Origin: Mycobacterium sp. JS623
GTDB taxonomy: Bacteria; Actinomycetota; Actinomycetes; Mycobacteriales; Mycobacteriaceae
Assembly (NCBI RefSeq): GCF_000328565.1
Contig: NC_019966.1
Location: 5,394,001-5,458,000, forward strand
DNA: 64,000 nt
Reading direction: 5' to 3'
The notes under the pieces were generated by a model. It had not been told where the DNA came from and ran no database searches. It worked only from the letters and a program-made list of their open reading frames with translations. Of this stretch, positions 21,399-30,490 are shown one piece after another (position 1 is the stretch's first letter; each line of letters opens with the position of its first letter). The position numbers were made by a program, and so were the translations under genes.

Positions 21399-21669
21399 GC
21401 CCGTCAAGGCCCATCGCAATCAGCGCGAGCCATGCGCCTGCGACGCCAACGCCGGAGCCGAGCACAAACCACCGCCAGACCGGCAGCTTGCGCCAGCCCC
21501 ACACGGTCGGGGCCAGGCCGCCGACGGCGACCAGGTTCAGTCCGACGGCCAGCAGCGGATGCACGCGGGTCAAGCCCAGGCTGAGCACGACGACCGCGGC
21601 GGCGGTGACAGCCGCGACGAAAGCGGCCACGGTCAAACCCATCGCCCACGGGGTGGAGTCGTCGGTCAC
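21388..21669 (-). CDS. DUF2537 membrane protein (Rv0882-type)
   Basis: 93-residue integral membrane protein with three predicted helices: WAMGLTVAAFVAAVTAAAVVVL (residues 8-29), LLAVGLNLVAVGGLAPTVWGW and WRWFVLGSGVGVAGAWLALIAM. The length, position next to serC/sepH and the THP/VHPLLAVGLN segment agree with the DUF2537 family of mycobacteria. No function is known. Its stop overlaps the end of the F420 oxidoreductase gene convergently. Confidence 0.85.
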   Translation of the reverse strand: MTDDSTPWAMGLTVAAFVAAVTAAAVVVLSLGLTRVHPLLAVGLNLVAVGGLAPTVWGWRKLPVWRWFVLGSGVGVAGAWLALIAMGLDGLIG

Positions 21670-21693
21670 GGCGCCAATCTAGCGTGTCGGGGC

Positions 21694-24312
21694 TCAGTCC
21701 TCGTGCCGCCACAGCATCCTCTCCAGGTCCGCACGGCTGGCGGCCCCGGTGTTCAGCATGGCCCGGTAGATGTGGCCCTCGACCGTGCGCCGCGACAGGG
21801 TCAAGCGCTGCGCGACCTCCTTGGTCGACAACCCGCGGCGCAGCAGCGCGACAATCTCCCGTTGGCGCGCCGTCAGTGGCAAGGGGTCGGCGGCCAGCAG
21901 GAGAGCGGGCGTGCTGGCACCGCCGCACTCCTGCGCGATCACAGCCGCTCGGTTCGAGCACCCGAGCGCGGAACCCCGCATTCCCTGCCTGCGAAATTCC
22001 AGGGCAGCATGTGCGGTCGCGTCGAGGGCCGCGACCATGTCTCCCATCTGTTCGAAATCTTCGGAGACACCGTTCAATTCCGCCGGATCGCCGTCGTGCA
22101 GCGCACCGGCGAACCGAGCGGCTGCTGCCACGCGTGGTCCTTCGACCATCGTTTTCAACACATGCAGACGAGCTGCCGGGCTGCGGTCACCGAATTGCGT
22201 AGCCGCCTGAAGGCAAGCCACTTCTGCGGCGAATTGCCCACTGGCTCGGGCGGTTTGCGCTGCGGACAGCACGGTGCCGATCGCTTCCTTGACGGCGCCC
22301 TCAGCCGCGGCAACCCATGCGTTGGCCAGCGCAAGCTCGAAGTCCAGGTATCGCCAGCTCGGGTGGCGCTGCTTCTCCAGCGCGGTCAACGAATCACGCG
22401 CTTGGCTTGCCAACCCGCGCATAGCGAGCGCGATCGTGTACGGAAGCCCGTACCGGTAAGCCCATCCAACGGTGGTTCCAGACAATGCATTCACGGTCGG
22501 TTCCAGCAGAATGCATGCCTTGTCGAGCTTGCCCGCGCCAGCGGCAGCCACCCCAGCCAGGCCGTTGCTCAGCAGCTGCGAACCGGGTAAGTCAGCCGCT
22601 TGCTTGAGCAGTGGCTCCGCGACGTCGCACGCGTCAGCTATGCGACCAGCGTGCAGCAACGCGCCGATGTGCCCGTCGGCGATCACGAACCGCATCTGGG
22701 CGGCATCCGGTGAGCGCTGAGCGAAGGCATATGCAGCGCCCGCCGCCGCGACGGCTTCAGCGGTTCGGCCGCAGGCTCCGGCCGCCACGCAGTACGCCAT
22801 CGCCGTGCTTGCTCCGACGATCGCTGGAAGCTCGTCGACGTGGAGCTTTCGGAACGATGTTGTCGCCGTGACCGGGTTGCCCGTCAACGACCAGTACACC
22901 GTCTGGATCGCATCGATGCAGGCCCGGTTCGGCATCGGCGAGGTGTGCGACGCATCGTCGATGAGCTGCTCTGCCCCGACAGGATCACCAAGGGTGAAAA
23001 GCATGTTCTGCACACGCATGAACACCAGCCGGCCCCAGTCGTCCTTCGTGATCTCGCCACGCAAGCTTGCTGCCAGCACGTCGTCGGCCTCAGCACCGCG
23101 GCTCAGCCAGGTAAGAGCATGCGCACGAACGAGATTCGCCTCAACGCCCGCTCCGGCATGAGCAGCAGCACTGGCCAGGTGCTCGGCAAGAGGCATGTCC
23201 GCCAGCCACACCGCACCCTGCGCAGCGCGCGTCAGCAGGGCCGGATCCGGCGCGAGGTCGGAATCGATCGCCAACGTCGCACGTCGCACCACAACGCGAA
23301 TATCGTCGCGGTCGTCAGAGGCCGCGAGTTCGGCGGCCACCAACCCGCGCAGCCGCCGCATTCTGGTATGTGCCACGCGCGTTCGGCGCACCTCGCCATA
23401 CAGGGGATGCGCGAGGCGGACGTCGACGCGGTGATCAAGGCGTTCGAACATGATGAGGCCGCGGACATCAGCCTCTTCGACCGCGGCGCGGTCGGTGATG
23501 CTGGTGAGCGCGCGCAGCGAAAGCGGCTCACTAACGGCGAGCACGTCGATGACGTCGCTGACCGAGGCTGGCAGGGTTCCGATCAGCGACTCGATCAGCT
23601 CGACTAGTCCCGGCGGCACAACGGGGTCACCGGCCCATCGCCATAATCCGTCGTGCTGCACTAGTCGCTGGTCGGCGACCTGCCGGTCGACGATGTTTCG
23701 CAGATACAGGACGTTGCCCCGCGTTAGCTCCCAAAGGGATTGCGCGGCATGCGGATGCACCGAGGCGCCGAGCGCTGCCGAAACCAGTTCGGTCGATTCC
23801 GTCTTGGACAGCGGCTGCAAATCCAGCCGATCGAAGGGTGCCGTCCGCCAGATGTCACGAATCTGTTCGGGAACGGGTTCCCCATGGCGATACGTGAGGA
23901 CGACCTTGGCCCCCCGCCGCTGGACAATCTGCTGTACAACGAAAGTCGACAGATCGTCGAGCAGATGGACGTCGTCAACGGCGAGCAGGACTGGTGTGTG
24001 CGGCGCCGGAGAAGTCAGCGATTCGATGACGCCGCGGACGAGTTGAAGTAGCTCGGGGTGCTCGGCGGTTGTCGATTCTGTCCACGCGGCGAAGGCGCCC
24101 AGCGGCACTGCTCGCGACGAGGAGGTGCCGACCACCCAACGGACCGCATATCCCTTCGCGGTCGCCGCGTTGATGGCTTCGTGTGCAATTCGGCTCTTTC
24201 CCACGCCTGCCGAACCGGATATGAGCACGCCGCAGGTATCCGGATCCGCGATCGCGTCTCCGATTCGTCGCATTTCCTCGGACCTGCCGGTGAGCGGCCA
24301 CGTCAAACGCAC
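21694..24312 (-). CDS. LuxR-family ATPase regulator (LAL/STAND type)
   Basis: 872-residue large ATP-binding LuxR regulator. The GTG start reads MRLTWPLTGRSEE. The P-loop GSAGVGKSRIAHEA is at about residue 33, and VLLAVDDVHLLDDLST near 118 is Walker B. A long helical, TPR-like middle follows. The C-terminal HTH is LTARQREIVALLRRGLSTKEVAQRLTL with the recognition helix SRRTVEGHIYRAML. Such proteins are signal-responsive activators with ATP-dependent switching. Ligand and targets are unknown. It is the third ATPase-type regulator in the first 24 kb. Confidence 0.9.
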   Translation of the reverse strand: MRLTWPLTGRSEEMRRIGDAIADPDTCGVLISGSAGVGKSRIAHEAINAATAKGYAVRWVVGTSSSRAVPLGAFAAWTESTTAEHPELLQLVRGVIESLTSPAPHTPVLLAVDDVHLLDDLSTFVVQQIVQRRGAKVVLTYRHGEPVPEQIRDIWRTAPFDRLDLQPLSKTESTELVSAALGASVHPHAAQSLWELTRGNVLYLRNIVDRQVADQRLVQHDGLWRWAGDPVVPPGLVELIESLIGTLPASVSDVIDVLAVSEPLSLRALTSITDRAAVEEADVRGLIMFERLDHRVDVRLAHPLYGEVRRTRVAHTRMRRLRGLVAAELAASDDRDDIRVVVRRATLAIDSDLAPDPALLTRAAQGAVWLADMPLAEHLASAAAHAGAGVEANLVRAHALTWLSRGAEADDVLAASLRGEITKDDWGRLVFMRVQNMLFTLGDPVGAEQLIDDASHTSPMPNRACIDAIQTVYWSLTGNPVTATTSFRKLHVDELPAIVGASTAMAYCVAAGACGRTAEAVAAAGAAYAFAQRSPDAAQMRFVIADGHIGALLHAGRIADACDVAEPLLKQAADLPGSQLLSNGLAGVAAAGAGKLDKACILLEPTVNALSGTTVGWAYRYGLPYTIALAMRGLASQARDSLTALEKQRHPSWRYLDFELALANAWVAAAEGAVKEAIGTVLSAAQTARASGQFAAEVACLQAATQFGDRSPAARLHVLKTMVEGPRVAAAARFAGALHDGDPAELNGVSEDFEQMGDMVAALDATAHAALEFRRQGMRGSALGCSNRAAVIAQECGGASTPALLLAADPLPLTARQREIVALLRRGLSTKEVAQRLTLSRRTVEGHIYRAMLNTGAASRADLERMLWRHED

Positions 24313-24387
24313 CCATCTAGCGTACGAGCGCGGCCTGTTTGCCGTGCGGATCTGAAGACCACAGCGATGTCGCGCGCCAGTCGTCGA

Positions 24388-25206
24388 TCACGGCACGAGC
24401 CTGGCCCGTTCGTAGAACGCGAGGGCGGCGGCGGTCGCGACGTTGAGTGAATCGGTACCGCGCGACATCGGAACCCGGACTCGCATATCGCTGACCCGCA
24501 TCACCGTTTCGGTCAATCCCGGGCCCTCCGCGCCGACGAGGAAAGCGACCTTAGCGTCGGCCATCTCCGCCATCGCCTCCGCCAGCGTGTGCGCCGACGG
24601 ATCGGGCGTCATCGCAAGTAACCGAAAATCGTTGTCCCGCAGGATGTGAAGGTCGCCCGGCCAGGCCGCCGCCCCCGCATACGGCACCAGCAGCGCATGT
24701 CCCATCGACACCCGAACGGCACGCCGGTACAGCGGGTCGGCGCAGCCCAAACCGAAGATCACCGCGTCCACGCCGAGACCGGCGGCGTTGCGGAAGATCG
24801 ACCCCAGGTTTTCGTGGTCGTTGACACCCTCGAGCACCGCGACCGTGCGTGCGCCCTCGAGCACCTGCGCGACGGACAGGTCGGGCGCGCGCGACGCGGA
24901 TGCCAGCACGCCGCGGTTGAGATGAAACCCGACGACCTCGGCCATCAGGCCGGCATCGACCCGGTAGTACGGCGCGTCGACGCCAACCAGGTCGTCGCCG
25001 AGTTCGGCCAGCCGCCGGTCGGTGCCCAGCATTGCCCTTGGCCGAAAACGGGACGCCAGCATGCGCTGCACCACCAGCACGCCCTCAGCGATCACCAAGC
25101 CCTTTCCGCTGGGCAGATCGGGCCTTCGGTCCACGCTGTTGAGATCGCGAAAGTCGTCAAGCCTCGGGTCCGCAGGGTCGACCACGTCGATTACGTTGGG
25201 GCTCAC
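24388..25206 (-). CDS. TrmH/SpoU-family RNA 2'-O-methyltransferase (Rv0881-type)
   Basis: 272-residue SPOUT methyltransferase. The trefoil-knot motifs are all visible: motif 1 [23 protein letters not shown] (N and R), motif 2 [13 protein letters not shown] (G-x-E-G-x-G) and motif 3 [23 protein letters not shown] (P-M-x-x-x-x-x-S-L-N). An N-terminal substrate-binding domain precedes them. It probably methylates a ribose in rRNA or tRNA using SAM; the target nucleotide is not known. The GTG start overlaps the MarR stop (GTGA), so translation is coupled. Confidence 0.92.
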   Translation of the reverse strand: MSPNVIDVVDPADPRLDDFRDLNSVDRRPDLPSGKGLVIAEGVLVVQRMLASRFRPRAMLGTDRRLAELGDDLVGVDAPYYRVDAGLMAEVVGFHLNRGVLASASRAPDLSVAQVLEGARTVAVLEGVNDHENLGSIFRNAAGLGVDAVIFGLGCADPLYRRAVRVSMGHALLVPYAGAAAWPGDLHILRDNDFRLLAMTPDPSAHTLAEAMAEMADAKVAFLVGAEGPGLTETVMRVSDMRVRVPMSRGTDSLNVATAAALAFYERARLVP

Positions 25207-25634
25207 GCGCTTTCGTCGACCATGCCCGTCATCAGATCGGCGGCGGCCATCAGCGTGTTGCGCTGGTCGGGCTCGAGGCGGTCGAGGCGCTGTTTCAGCC
25301 ATTCCTGGCTGGCTCGGCGCTCGGCCTCGATCAGATTGGTGCCTGCCCGCGATACCGAAACCAGCACCTGACGGCCGTCTGCCGGATCGGCATCACGGTC
25401 GACGAAGCCGAGCTCGCACAGCGACGCGATGACCCGCGTCATTGACGGTGGACGCACGCGTTCGCGCGTGGCTAACGCGCCGGGCGTCATCGGGCCCTCC
25501 TTGGCAAGCGTCGACAGGGCCGACAGCTGCGAGAGTGAGACGGGGGAATCCGGGCGCCGAAACCGCAATTGGCGAGCCAGCCGGATCACTGCCAGCGACA
25601 GATCGCTCGCAAGCCGGGCGTCGACGTCTTTCAC
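25203..25634 (-). CDS. MarR-family regulator (Rv0880-type)
   Basis: 143 residues, winged helix. [36 protein letters not shown] forms the HTH (about residues 38-72), and [16 protein letters not shown] is the wing. The C-terminal helix ends [10 protein letters not shown]. The position and sequence agree with Rv0880 of M. tuberculosis, a MarR dimer of known structure. It is divergent from the DUF2530 gene (88-bp gap) and coupled to the downstream rRNA methylase. Autoregulation from the shared gap is plausible. Confidence 0.9.
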   Translation of the reverse strand: MKDVDARLASDLSLAVIRLARQLRFRRPDSPVSLSQLSALSTLAKEGPMTPGALATRERVRPPSMTRVIASLCELGFVDRDADPADGRQVLVSVSRAGTNLIEAERRASQEWLKQRLDRLEPDQRNTLMAAADLMTGMVDESA

Positions 25635-25722
25635 GAAGCAAAGAGTACCTAGCGGGTCTCAAGAAATCTTCGAAAAACCCGCGTGCATTTCTGACGCCGG
25701 AGTAATCGGCTACGTTGTCAGC

Positions 25723-25962
25723 GTGGCACCGGAACCGCCCGCATTGCCGGCCATCTTGCTGAAGCCATGGCCGGTCATCGTGGTGATCACGGCGGGTTGG
25801 CTCGTCGCGGTGGTGCTGGCGTTCAGCGTGTCCGGCCTGCAGGAGTGGAGGCCGTTCGCCATCGCGGGCCTAGCCGTCGGCGCTCTCGGCACGTCGATCA
25901 TGCTGTGGCAACGTCGCGCTGTGCGCCGTGGTTCGCGAGGAGCCCAGAGCGGGCTCAGCTGA
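25723..25962 (+). CDS. DUF2530 membrane protein (Rv0879c-type)
   Basis: 79-residue membrane protein starting at GTG 25723 (MAPEPPALPAIL). Two helices are clear: WPVIVVITAGWLVAVVLAFSV (about 17-37) and FAIAGLAVGALGTSIMLW (about 46-63). The positively charged end RRAVRRGSRGAQSGLS would face the cytoplasm. Upstream codons that stay open overlap the divergent MarR gene antisense and were rejected. The function is unknown. The frameshifted SRPBCC gene follows 21 bp downstream. Confidence 0.82.
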   Translation: MAPEPPALPAILLKPWPVIVVITAGWLVAVVLAFSVSGLQEWRPFAIAGLAVGALGTSIMLWQRRAVRRGSRGAQSGLS

Positions 25963-25983
25963 ATTCGGATCGAGGAGGGGTAA

Positions 25984-26438
25984 ATGGCAGCGCCGCTGTT
26001 GCAAGCAGAGATCGACATCGACGCACCGGTCGACAAGGTGTGGGCGTTGGTGTCCGATCTCAGCCGGATGCCGCAGTGGAGTCCACAGTGCCGGGTGAGG
26101 AGGCGCTGGGCCGGGTGCGACAAGGCACCATGACGATCAACTTCAACCGTCGCGGCCGGTTTTTCTGGTGGCCGACGACAAGCGTCCTCACCGAGGTGAT
26201 TCCAGAAAAGAAGCTGGCGTTTCGGGTGCCGATCAATCACACGATCTGGAGCTACGAGCTGGAACCGACCGAGACCGGCACGCGCCTGGTGGAATCCCGA
26301 CACGCCGAGAGCGGTGTGACGGCGTTTTCGAACATGAGCGTGAACGCGTTGATGGGCGGTGTGCCGAATTTCGAACGCGAACTGGTCGAGGGGATGAACG
26401 CGACGCTGTCGCGCATCAAAGCGGCTGCGGAGCGCTAG
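25984..26438 (+). pseudogene. SRPBCC-family (polyketide cyclase-like) gene with a frameshift near 26095-26105
   Basis: ATG 25984 follows AGGAGGGG and reads MAAPLLQAEIDIDAPVDKVW ... PQWSPQCRV, a typical SRPBCC N-terminus, but the frame ends at TGA 26131-26133 after 49 codons. The -1 frame continues the same family without a gap: LGRVRQGTMTINFNRRGRFF ... PEKKLAFRV ... IWSYELEPTETGTRLVESRH ... FERELVEGMNATLSRIKAAAER, ending at 26438. Together they make about 151 residues, the normal length. The simplest reading is a single lost base near 26096-26104. It may be a true pseudogene, a sequencing error, or less likely programmed frameshifting. Its 3' end overlaps the DUF3027 gene. Confidence 0.85.
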
Positions 26439-27199
26439 CTTTCGGGCTCGACTACCTCGAGCACGCCATCATCGAACGGGTCGTACAACGGAGAACCTGT
26501 GCCAGGTGGTTGCGGCGTGTCCGAGTGTGCGCCGCAACCGTATTCGGATTCGACGACATGCCCGTCAGCGGCGAGCTCGTTGGCGCACACACCGAACATC
26601 GTGCCGAGCGCCCCGGCCAGCGGAATGTAGAAGCCGCAGTCTCGGCACACCCGGCGGGAGGACCTGGCCATCGCCGATCCCGGACCGAAATCACCGTCGT
26701 GCCAGCGTTGTGCGGCATCACTGCGGCCGAACTCGCTGAGCACCTGACGGCGGCCAAGCCCGAGCTCGACCGCGACCTCATCCACCAACGGATCGCCGCT
26801 TGCCGTATACCCGGGCACCAGTCTGGGGTCGTTGGTGGCCGGCGCGAGCAGGTCCCCGGGACTCAGGTCACCCGGCTTGATGCGCTCCTCCCACGGCACC
26901 CACTTGGGCGCCAGCAACGCGGTCGGGCCGGGGACCAACACGACTTCGCTGATGGTCGCGTGGTGGGCGCCCGGGCAGGCGGCGACCACGACGGCCCACT
27001 GCCAGCCTTTGTAGCCAGGCATATCGGCCAGGAACCGATGCGTGGCGGACGTCGGGTCCTCAAAGCTGGCCCCGAGGTACTCCCCCAGGGTGTCCTCGCC
27101 ACTGAACTCGACGATCGCCGCGCGCGCCTGCTCGACGGCGCCCATCAGCACCGCCTCCAGGTCCGGGCGATCGTCGGTGTCCACGCTGTCCATCGCCAT
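26435..27199 (-). CDS. DUF3027 protein (Rv0877-type)
   Basis: 254-residue conserved actinobacterial protein of unknown function. Recognisable parts: FLADMPGYKGWQWAVVVAACPGA, APKWVPWEERIKPGDLSPGDLL, and a zinc-ribbon-like RVCRDCGFYIPLAG with a later C in FGVCANEL and YGCGAHSD. The acidic C-terminus ends FDDGVLEVVEPES. The ATG at 27197-27199 (MAMDSVDTDD) is the first plausible start, though no strong ribosome site is seen. It is divergent from an MFS gene (81-bp gap), the same arrangement as in M. tuberculosis. Confidence 0.86.
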   Translation of the reverse strand: MAMDSVDTDDRPDLEAVLMGAVEQARAAIVEFSGEDTLGEYLGASFEDPTSATHRFLADMPGYKGWQWAVVVAACPGAHHATISEVVLVPGPTALLAPKWVPWEERIKPGDLSPGDLLAPATNDPRLVPGYTASGDPLVDEVAVELGLGRRQVLSEFGRSDAAQRWHDGDFGPGSAMARSSRRVCRDCGFYIPLAGALGTMFGVCANELAADGHVVESEYGCGAHSDTPQPPGTGSPLYDPFDDGVLEVVEPES

Positions 27200-27280
27200 C
27201 AATAGTGCCTGACCCGCGAACCTGGAGCCACACCGGTCACCTGCACGCCCGCTACCGCCTCGATGGGGGAGAATCGTGGC

Positions 27281-28981
27281 GTGACCGGATCGCGGCGTGA
27301 TCACGGAGACCCGCGGGGTCGGCGTGAAGACCGTTATTACCCGCCGCGTCCGCCTTCCGATGCCGACGGGGAGCATCCCGGGATGGCGAACTACCCCAGC
27401 GACCCCGACGTGGGCGTCGGCTATCGACGCCCGCGACGCTCGTCGTCGGCGCCCAGTGCCAACCGGTGGCTGCCCCCGCTCGATGACCGCTCCGGCCGCG
27501 AGCATCCGTCGGCGCCGCCGCCCACCGTGGGCTCGGGCGCGGGTGAGAGGATCACCGTCACCCGCGCGGCCGCGCAGCGCAGCCGCGAAATGGGTTCGAA
27601 AATGTACGGTTTGGTGCACCGCGCGGCCACGGCCGACGGTGCGGATAAGTCCGGCCTGACCGCACTGACGTGGCCGGTGGTGGCCAACTTCGCCGTCGAC
27701 GCGGCGATGGCCGTCGCATTGGCCAACACGTTGTTCTTCGCCGCCGCTTCCGGGGAGAGCAAGGGCAAGGTCGCGCTGTACCTGTTGATCACCATCGCCC
27801 CGTTCGCGGTGATCGCCCCCCTGATCGGCCCCGCGCTGGACCGGCTGCAGCACGGCCGCCGCGTTGCGCTGGCCGCATCGTTCGGCTTGCGGACCGCGCT
27901 CGCGATGGTGCTGGTCGCCAACTACGACGGCCTCACCGGCAGCTACCCGTCGTGGGTGCTATATCCGTGCGCACTCGGAATGATGGTGCTGTCCAAGTCT
28001 TTTAGCGTGCTGCGCAGCGCGGTCACCCCGCGTGTGCTGCCGCCGACGATCGACCTGGTGCGGGTGAACTCGCGGCTGACGACGTTCGGGTTGCTGGGCG
28101 GCACGATGGTCGGCGGAGCGATCGCTGCGGGCGCGGAGTATCTGCTCGGGGTGGTGCACCTGCCCGGCGCGCTCTACGTCATCGTCGCGGTCACCCTCGT
28201 CGGCGCGGCATTGTCGATGCGGATCCCCAAGTGGGTCGAGGTGACTGCGGGTGAGGTGCCGACCACGCTGTCATATCACGGCCGCAGCGGGGAGTTGCGG
28301 CGTCATCCCGAACAGCACAAGACTTCGGCCGAGCCGCGACAACCTTTGGGCCGCAACATTATTGCTGCACTGTGGGGTAACTGCACCATCAAGGTGATGG
28401 TCGGGTTCCTGTTCCTGTATCCCGCGTTCGTAGCGAAGTCGCATGACGCCGGCGGCTGGGAGCAGTTGCGCATCCTCGGGGTGATCGGCGCAGCCGCGGC
28501 GATCGGCAACTTCGCGGGCAACTTCACTGCGGCGCGGTTGAAGCTCGGCTACCCGGCGCTGCTGGTCGTGCGCTGCACAATCGCGGTCACGACGTTCGCC
28601 TTTGCGACCGCATTGACCGGCAAGCTGATGGTGGCGGCGCTGGCCACACTGATCACCTCTGCGGCCGCGGCGATCGCGAAGGCCTCACTCGACGCGTCGC
28701 TGCAGGACGATCTGCCGGAGAAGTCCCGCGCGTCGGCGTTCGGCCGCTCAGAGTCGTTGCTGCAGTTGGCCTGGGTGGCGGGCGGCGCGACCGGCGTTCT
28801 GGTCTACACCGATCTGTGGGTGGGTTTCACGGCGATCACCGCGATCCTGATCGTCGGGCTGGCGCAGACCGTGGTGAGCTACTTCGGCGAGTCGCTGATA
28901 CCCGGCTTTGGCGGCAACCGTCCGGTGCTTGCGGAGCAAGAGGGCGGCAGGCCGGATCGGGCGGCGGTGGCGCCGGAGTGA
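27281..28981 (+). CDS. MFS transporter with charged N-terminal extension (Rv0876c-type)
   Basis: 566-residue protein. The first 110 residues are hydrophilic and rich in Arg, Asp and Pro (RRDHGDPRGRREDRYYPPRP), probably a cytoplasmic tail. The rest has about 12 membrane helices, e.g. TWPVVANFAVDAAMAVALAN, ITIAPFAVIAPLIGPALDR and a final ITAILIVGLAQTVVSYFG. GTG 27281 is preferred over ATG 27263 because GGGGGAG (27265-27271) is correctly spaced. The stop overlaps the next gene (GTGA). The substrate is unknown; the DUF2771 partner is conserved. Confidence 0.87.
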   Translation: MTGSRRDHGDPRGRREDRYYPPRPPSDADGEHPGMANYPSDPDVGVGYRRPRRSSSAPSANRWLPPLDDRSGREHPSAPPPTVGSGAGERITVTRAAAQRSREMGSKMYGLVHRAATADGADKSGLTALTWPVVANFAVDAAMAVALANTLFFAAASGESKGKVALYLLITIAPFAVIAPLIGPALDRLQHGRRVALAASFGLRTALAMVLVANYDGLTGSYPSWVLYPCALGMMVLSKSFSVLRSAVTPRVLPPTIDLVRVNSRLTTFGLLGGTMVGGAIAAGAEYLLGVVHLPGALYVIVAVTLVGAALSMRIPKWVEVTAGEVPTTLSYHGRSGELRRHPEQHKTSAEPRQPLGRNIIAALWGNCTIKVMVGFLFLYPAFVAKSHDAGGWEQLRILGVIGAAAAIGNFAGNFTAARLKLGYPALLVVRCTIAVTTFAFATALTGKLMVAALATLITSAAAAIAKASLDASLQDDLPEKSRASAFGRSESLLQLAWVAGGATGVLVYTDLWVGFTAITAILIVGLAQTVVSYFGESLIPGFGGNRPVLAEQEGGRPDRAAVAPE

Positions 28982-29460
28982 AACGCGTTGTCGCCGCGCT
29001 GGCGATCGTCGCGATCGTCGCGTCTGTCCTCACCGGTGTGCTGGTCTGGCGCCTCGTGCAAGACCCGCGGCCGAAACATCCCGAGATCAGCGCCTATTCG
29101 GATGGCCAGCTGGTAAGGGTGGGACCATACCGGTACTGCGAGGTGCTGAACCCCACCGAGTGCGAAACTCCCAAGGCCGCCGGCGAATTGCGCGTCGACC
29201 AGCGTCATGCCGTGCAGTTGTCGGTGCCGACCGAAATCGCCCGCGCACCATGGGTTTTGGTTCGGTCGTATGAGGGGGGCGATGTCGTCTCCGAATTCCG
29301 GCCGGAGACGAAACTGGCGGTCACCATCCCCGCCGTGGATCCACACCGCGGCAGATTGTTCGGCATCGCCGTGCAGCTGCCGACACTGGTGCGCGATGAG
29401 GCGGGCAACGAGTTTCCGGTGCCACACGCGGAGTGGTCGGTGCGGACGGTCTGGCCCTAG
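28978..29460 (+). CDS. DUF2771 exported/anchored protein (Rv0875c-type)
   Basis: 160-residue protein with one N-terminal hydrophobic segment (VVAALAIVAIVASVLTGVLVW, residues 4-24) that acts as signal or anchor, then an extracellular domain: YSDGQLVRVGPYRYCEVLNPTECET with two Cys, probably a disulfide, and PWVLVRSYEGGD, LPTLVRDEAGNEFPVPHAEW. It starts with a GTG overlapping the MFS stop, so it is coupled to the transporter and may assist it. Its 3' end overlaps the opposite gene by 4 bp. Function unknown. Confidence 0.83.
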   Translation: MKRVVAALAIVAIVASVLTGVLVWRLVQDPRPKHPEISAYSDGQLVRVGPYRYCEVLNPTECETPKAAGELRVDQRHAVQLSVPTEIARAPWVLVRSYEGGDVVSEFRPETKLAVTIPAVDPHRGRLFGIAVQLPTLVRDEAGNEFPVPHAEWSVRTVWP

Positions 29461-30461
29461 CCCGCGCCGTGCCCGTCCGGCACCCGCTCACCCTCGCGCG
29501 TCGGGCCAGGTGGTGTGCCGTCCCCAAAGGGACTGCCGCCCAACGCTTCCCGGCCGTGTGGCGTCAACCAATTGGATAGATCGGGCCCTTTCGGCACGAT
29601 CTGGGTCGGGTTGATGTCCTTGTGCACGATGTAGTAGTGCTGCTTGATCTGCACGAAATCGATGGTGTCGCCGAAGCCAGGTGTCTGGAACAGATCCCGC
29701 GCGTAGGCCCATAGGACCGGCATCTCCGCGAGCTTCTGGCGGTTGCACTTGAAGTGGCCGTGGTAGACGGGATCGAAGCGGGCCAGCGTCGTGAACAGCC
29801 TGACGTCGGCCTCGGTGATGGTGTCGCCGACCAGATAGCGCTGGTTCGACAACCGATCGGAAAGCCAGTCGAGCGCGGTGAACAACCGGTCGTAGGCCTT
29901 GTCGTAAGCCTCCTGCGACCCCGCAAAGCCGCAGCGGTACACGCCGTTGTTGACCTCGGTGTAGATGCGCTGGGCGACCTCGTCGATCTCGTCGCGCAGC
30001 CCTTCGGGGTACAGCTGCGGCGCGCCTTCGCGATGGAACTTGGCCCACTGCGTGGAGAAGTCCAGCGTGATCTGTGCGAAGTCATTGGTGACGACCTCAC
30101 CCGTCACCACCTCGACGATCGCGGGCACCGTGATGCCCTTCTCGTAATCAGGGAAACGCTTGAGGTACGCGTCCTTGAGCCGCGGGATCCTCAGTACGGG
30201 ATCGACACCGCCCGGGTCAAGGTCGAACGTCCAGCTGTCGTCGTCGTGCGTCGGACCGCAAAAGCCAATGGAGAGCACGTCTTCCAGGCCCAGCAGGCGT
30301 CGCACGATGATGGTGCGGTTGGCCCACGGGCAGGCGCGCGCGACGACGAGTCGATACCGGTCTGGTTCGACGGGGTAGCCGTCGCGCCCGTCAGCTGTGA
30401 TGCGGGTGGTGATGTAGTTGGTGTCGCGGTTGAACTCACCGCCGCCTGCGACGTATGCCAT
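29457..30461 (-). CDS. Glutathionyl-hydroquinone-reductase-like (Xi-class GST, YqjG/ECM4) protein
   Basis: 334 residues with the Xi-class pattern: an N-terminal thioredoxin fold with catalytic ACPWANRT (Cys near residue 44) and VPAIVEVVTGEVVTNDFAQI, then the helical GST C-domain with YLVGDTITEADVRLFTTLARFDPVYHGHFKCN, a strong family signature. These enzymes reduce glutathionyl-hydroquinones in glutathione-using bacteria. Mycobacteria make mycothiol, so the natural thiol is probably mycothiol or another low-molecular-weight thiol. The product-rich C-terminal tail (SPFGDGTPPGP) is atypical. Confidence 0.9.
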   Translation of the reverse strand: MAYVAGGGEFNRDTNYITTRITADGRDGYPVEPDRYRLVVARACPWANRTIIVRRLLGLEDVLSIGFCGPTHDDDSWTFDLDPGGVDPVLRIPRLKDAYLKRFPDYEKGITVPAIVEVVTGEVVTNDFAQITLDFSTQWAKFHREGAPQLYPEGLRDEIDEVAQRIYTEVNNGVYRCGFAGSQEAYDKAYDRLFTALDWLSDRLSNQRYLVGDTITEADVRLFTTLARFDPVYHGHFKCNRQKLAEMPVLWAYARDLFQTPGFGDTIDFVQIKQHYYIVHKDINPTQIVPKGPDLSNWLTPHGREALGGSPFGDGTPPGPTREGERVPDGHGAG

Positions 30462-30490
30462 GCCTTCAGTGTTCCCCCGCCGAGTAGAAG

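Noticed and set aside
26096..26104. Programmed -1 frameshift in the SRPBCC gene
   Set aside because: GTGAGGAGG is not a slippery heptamer and no stable downstream structure stands out, so a mutation or sequence error is simpler.
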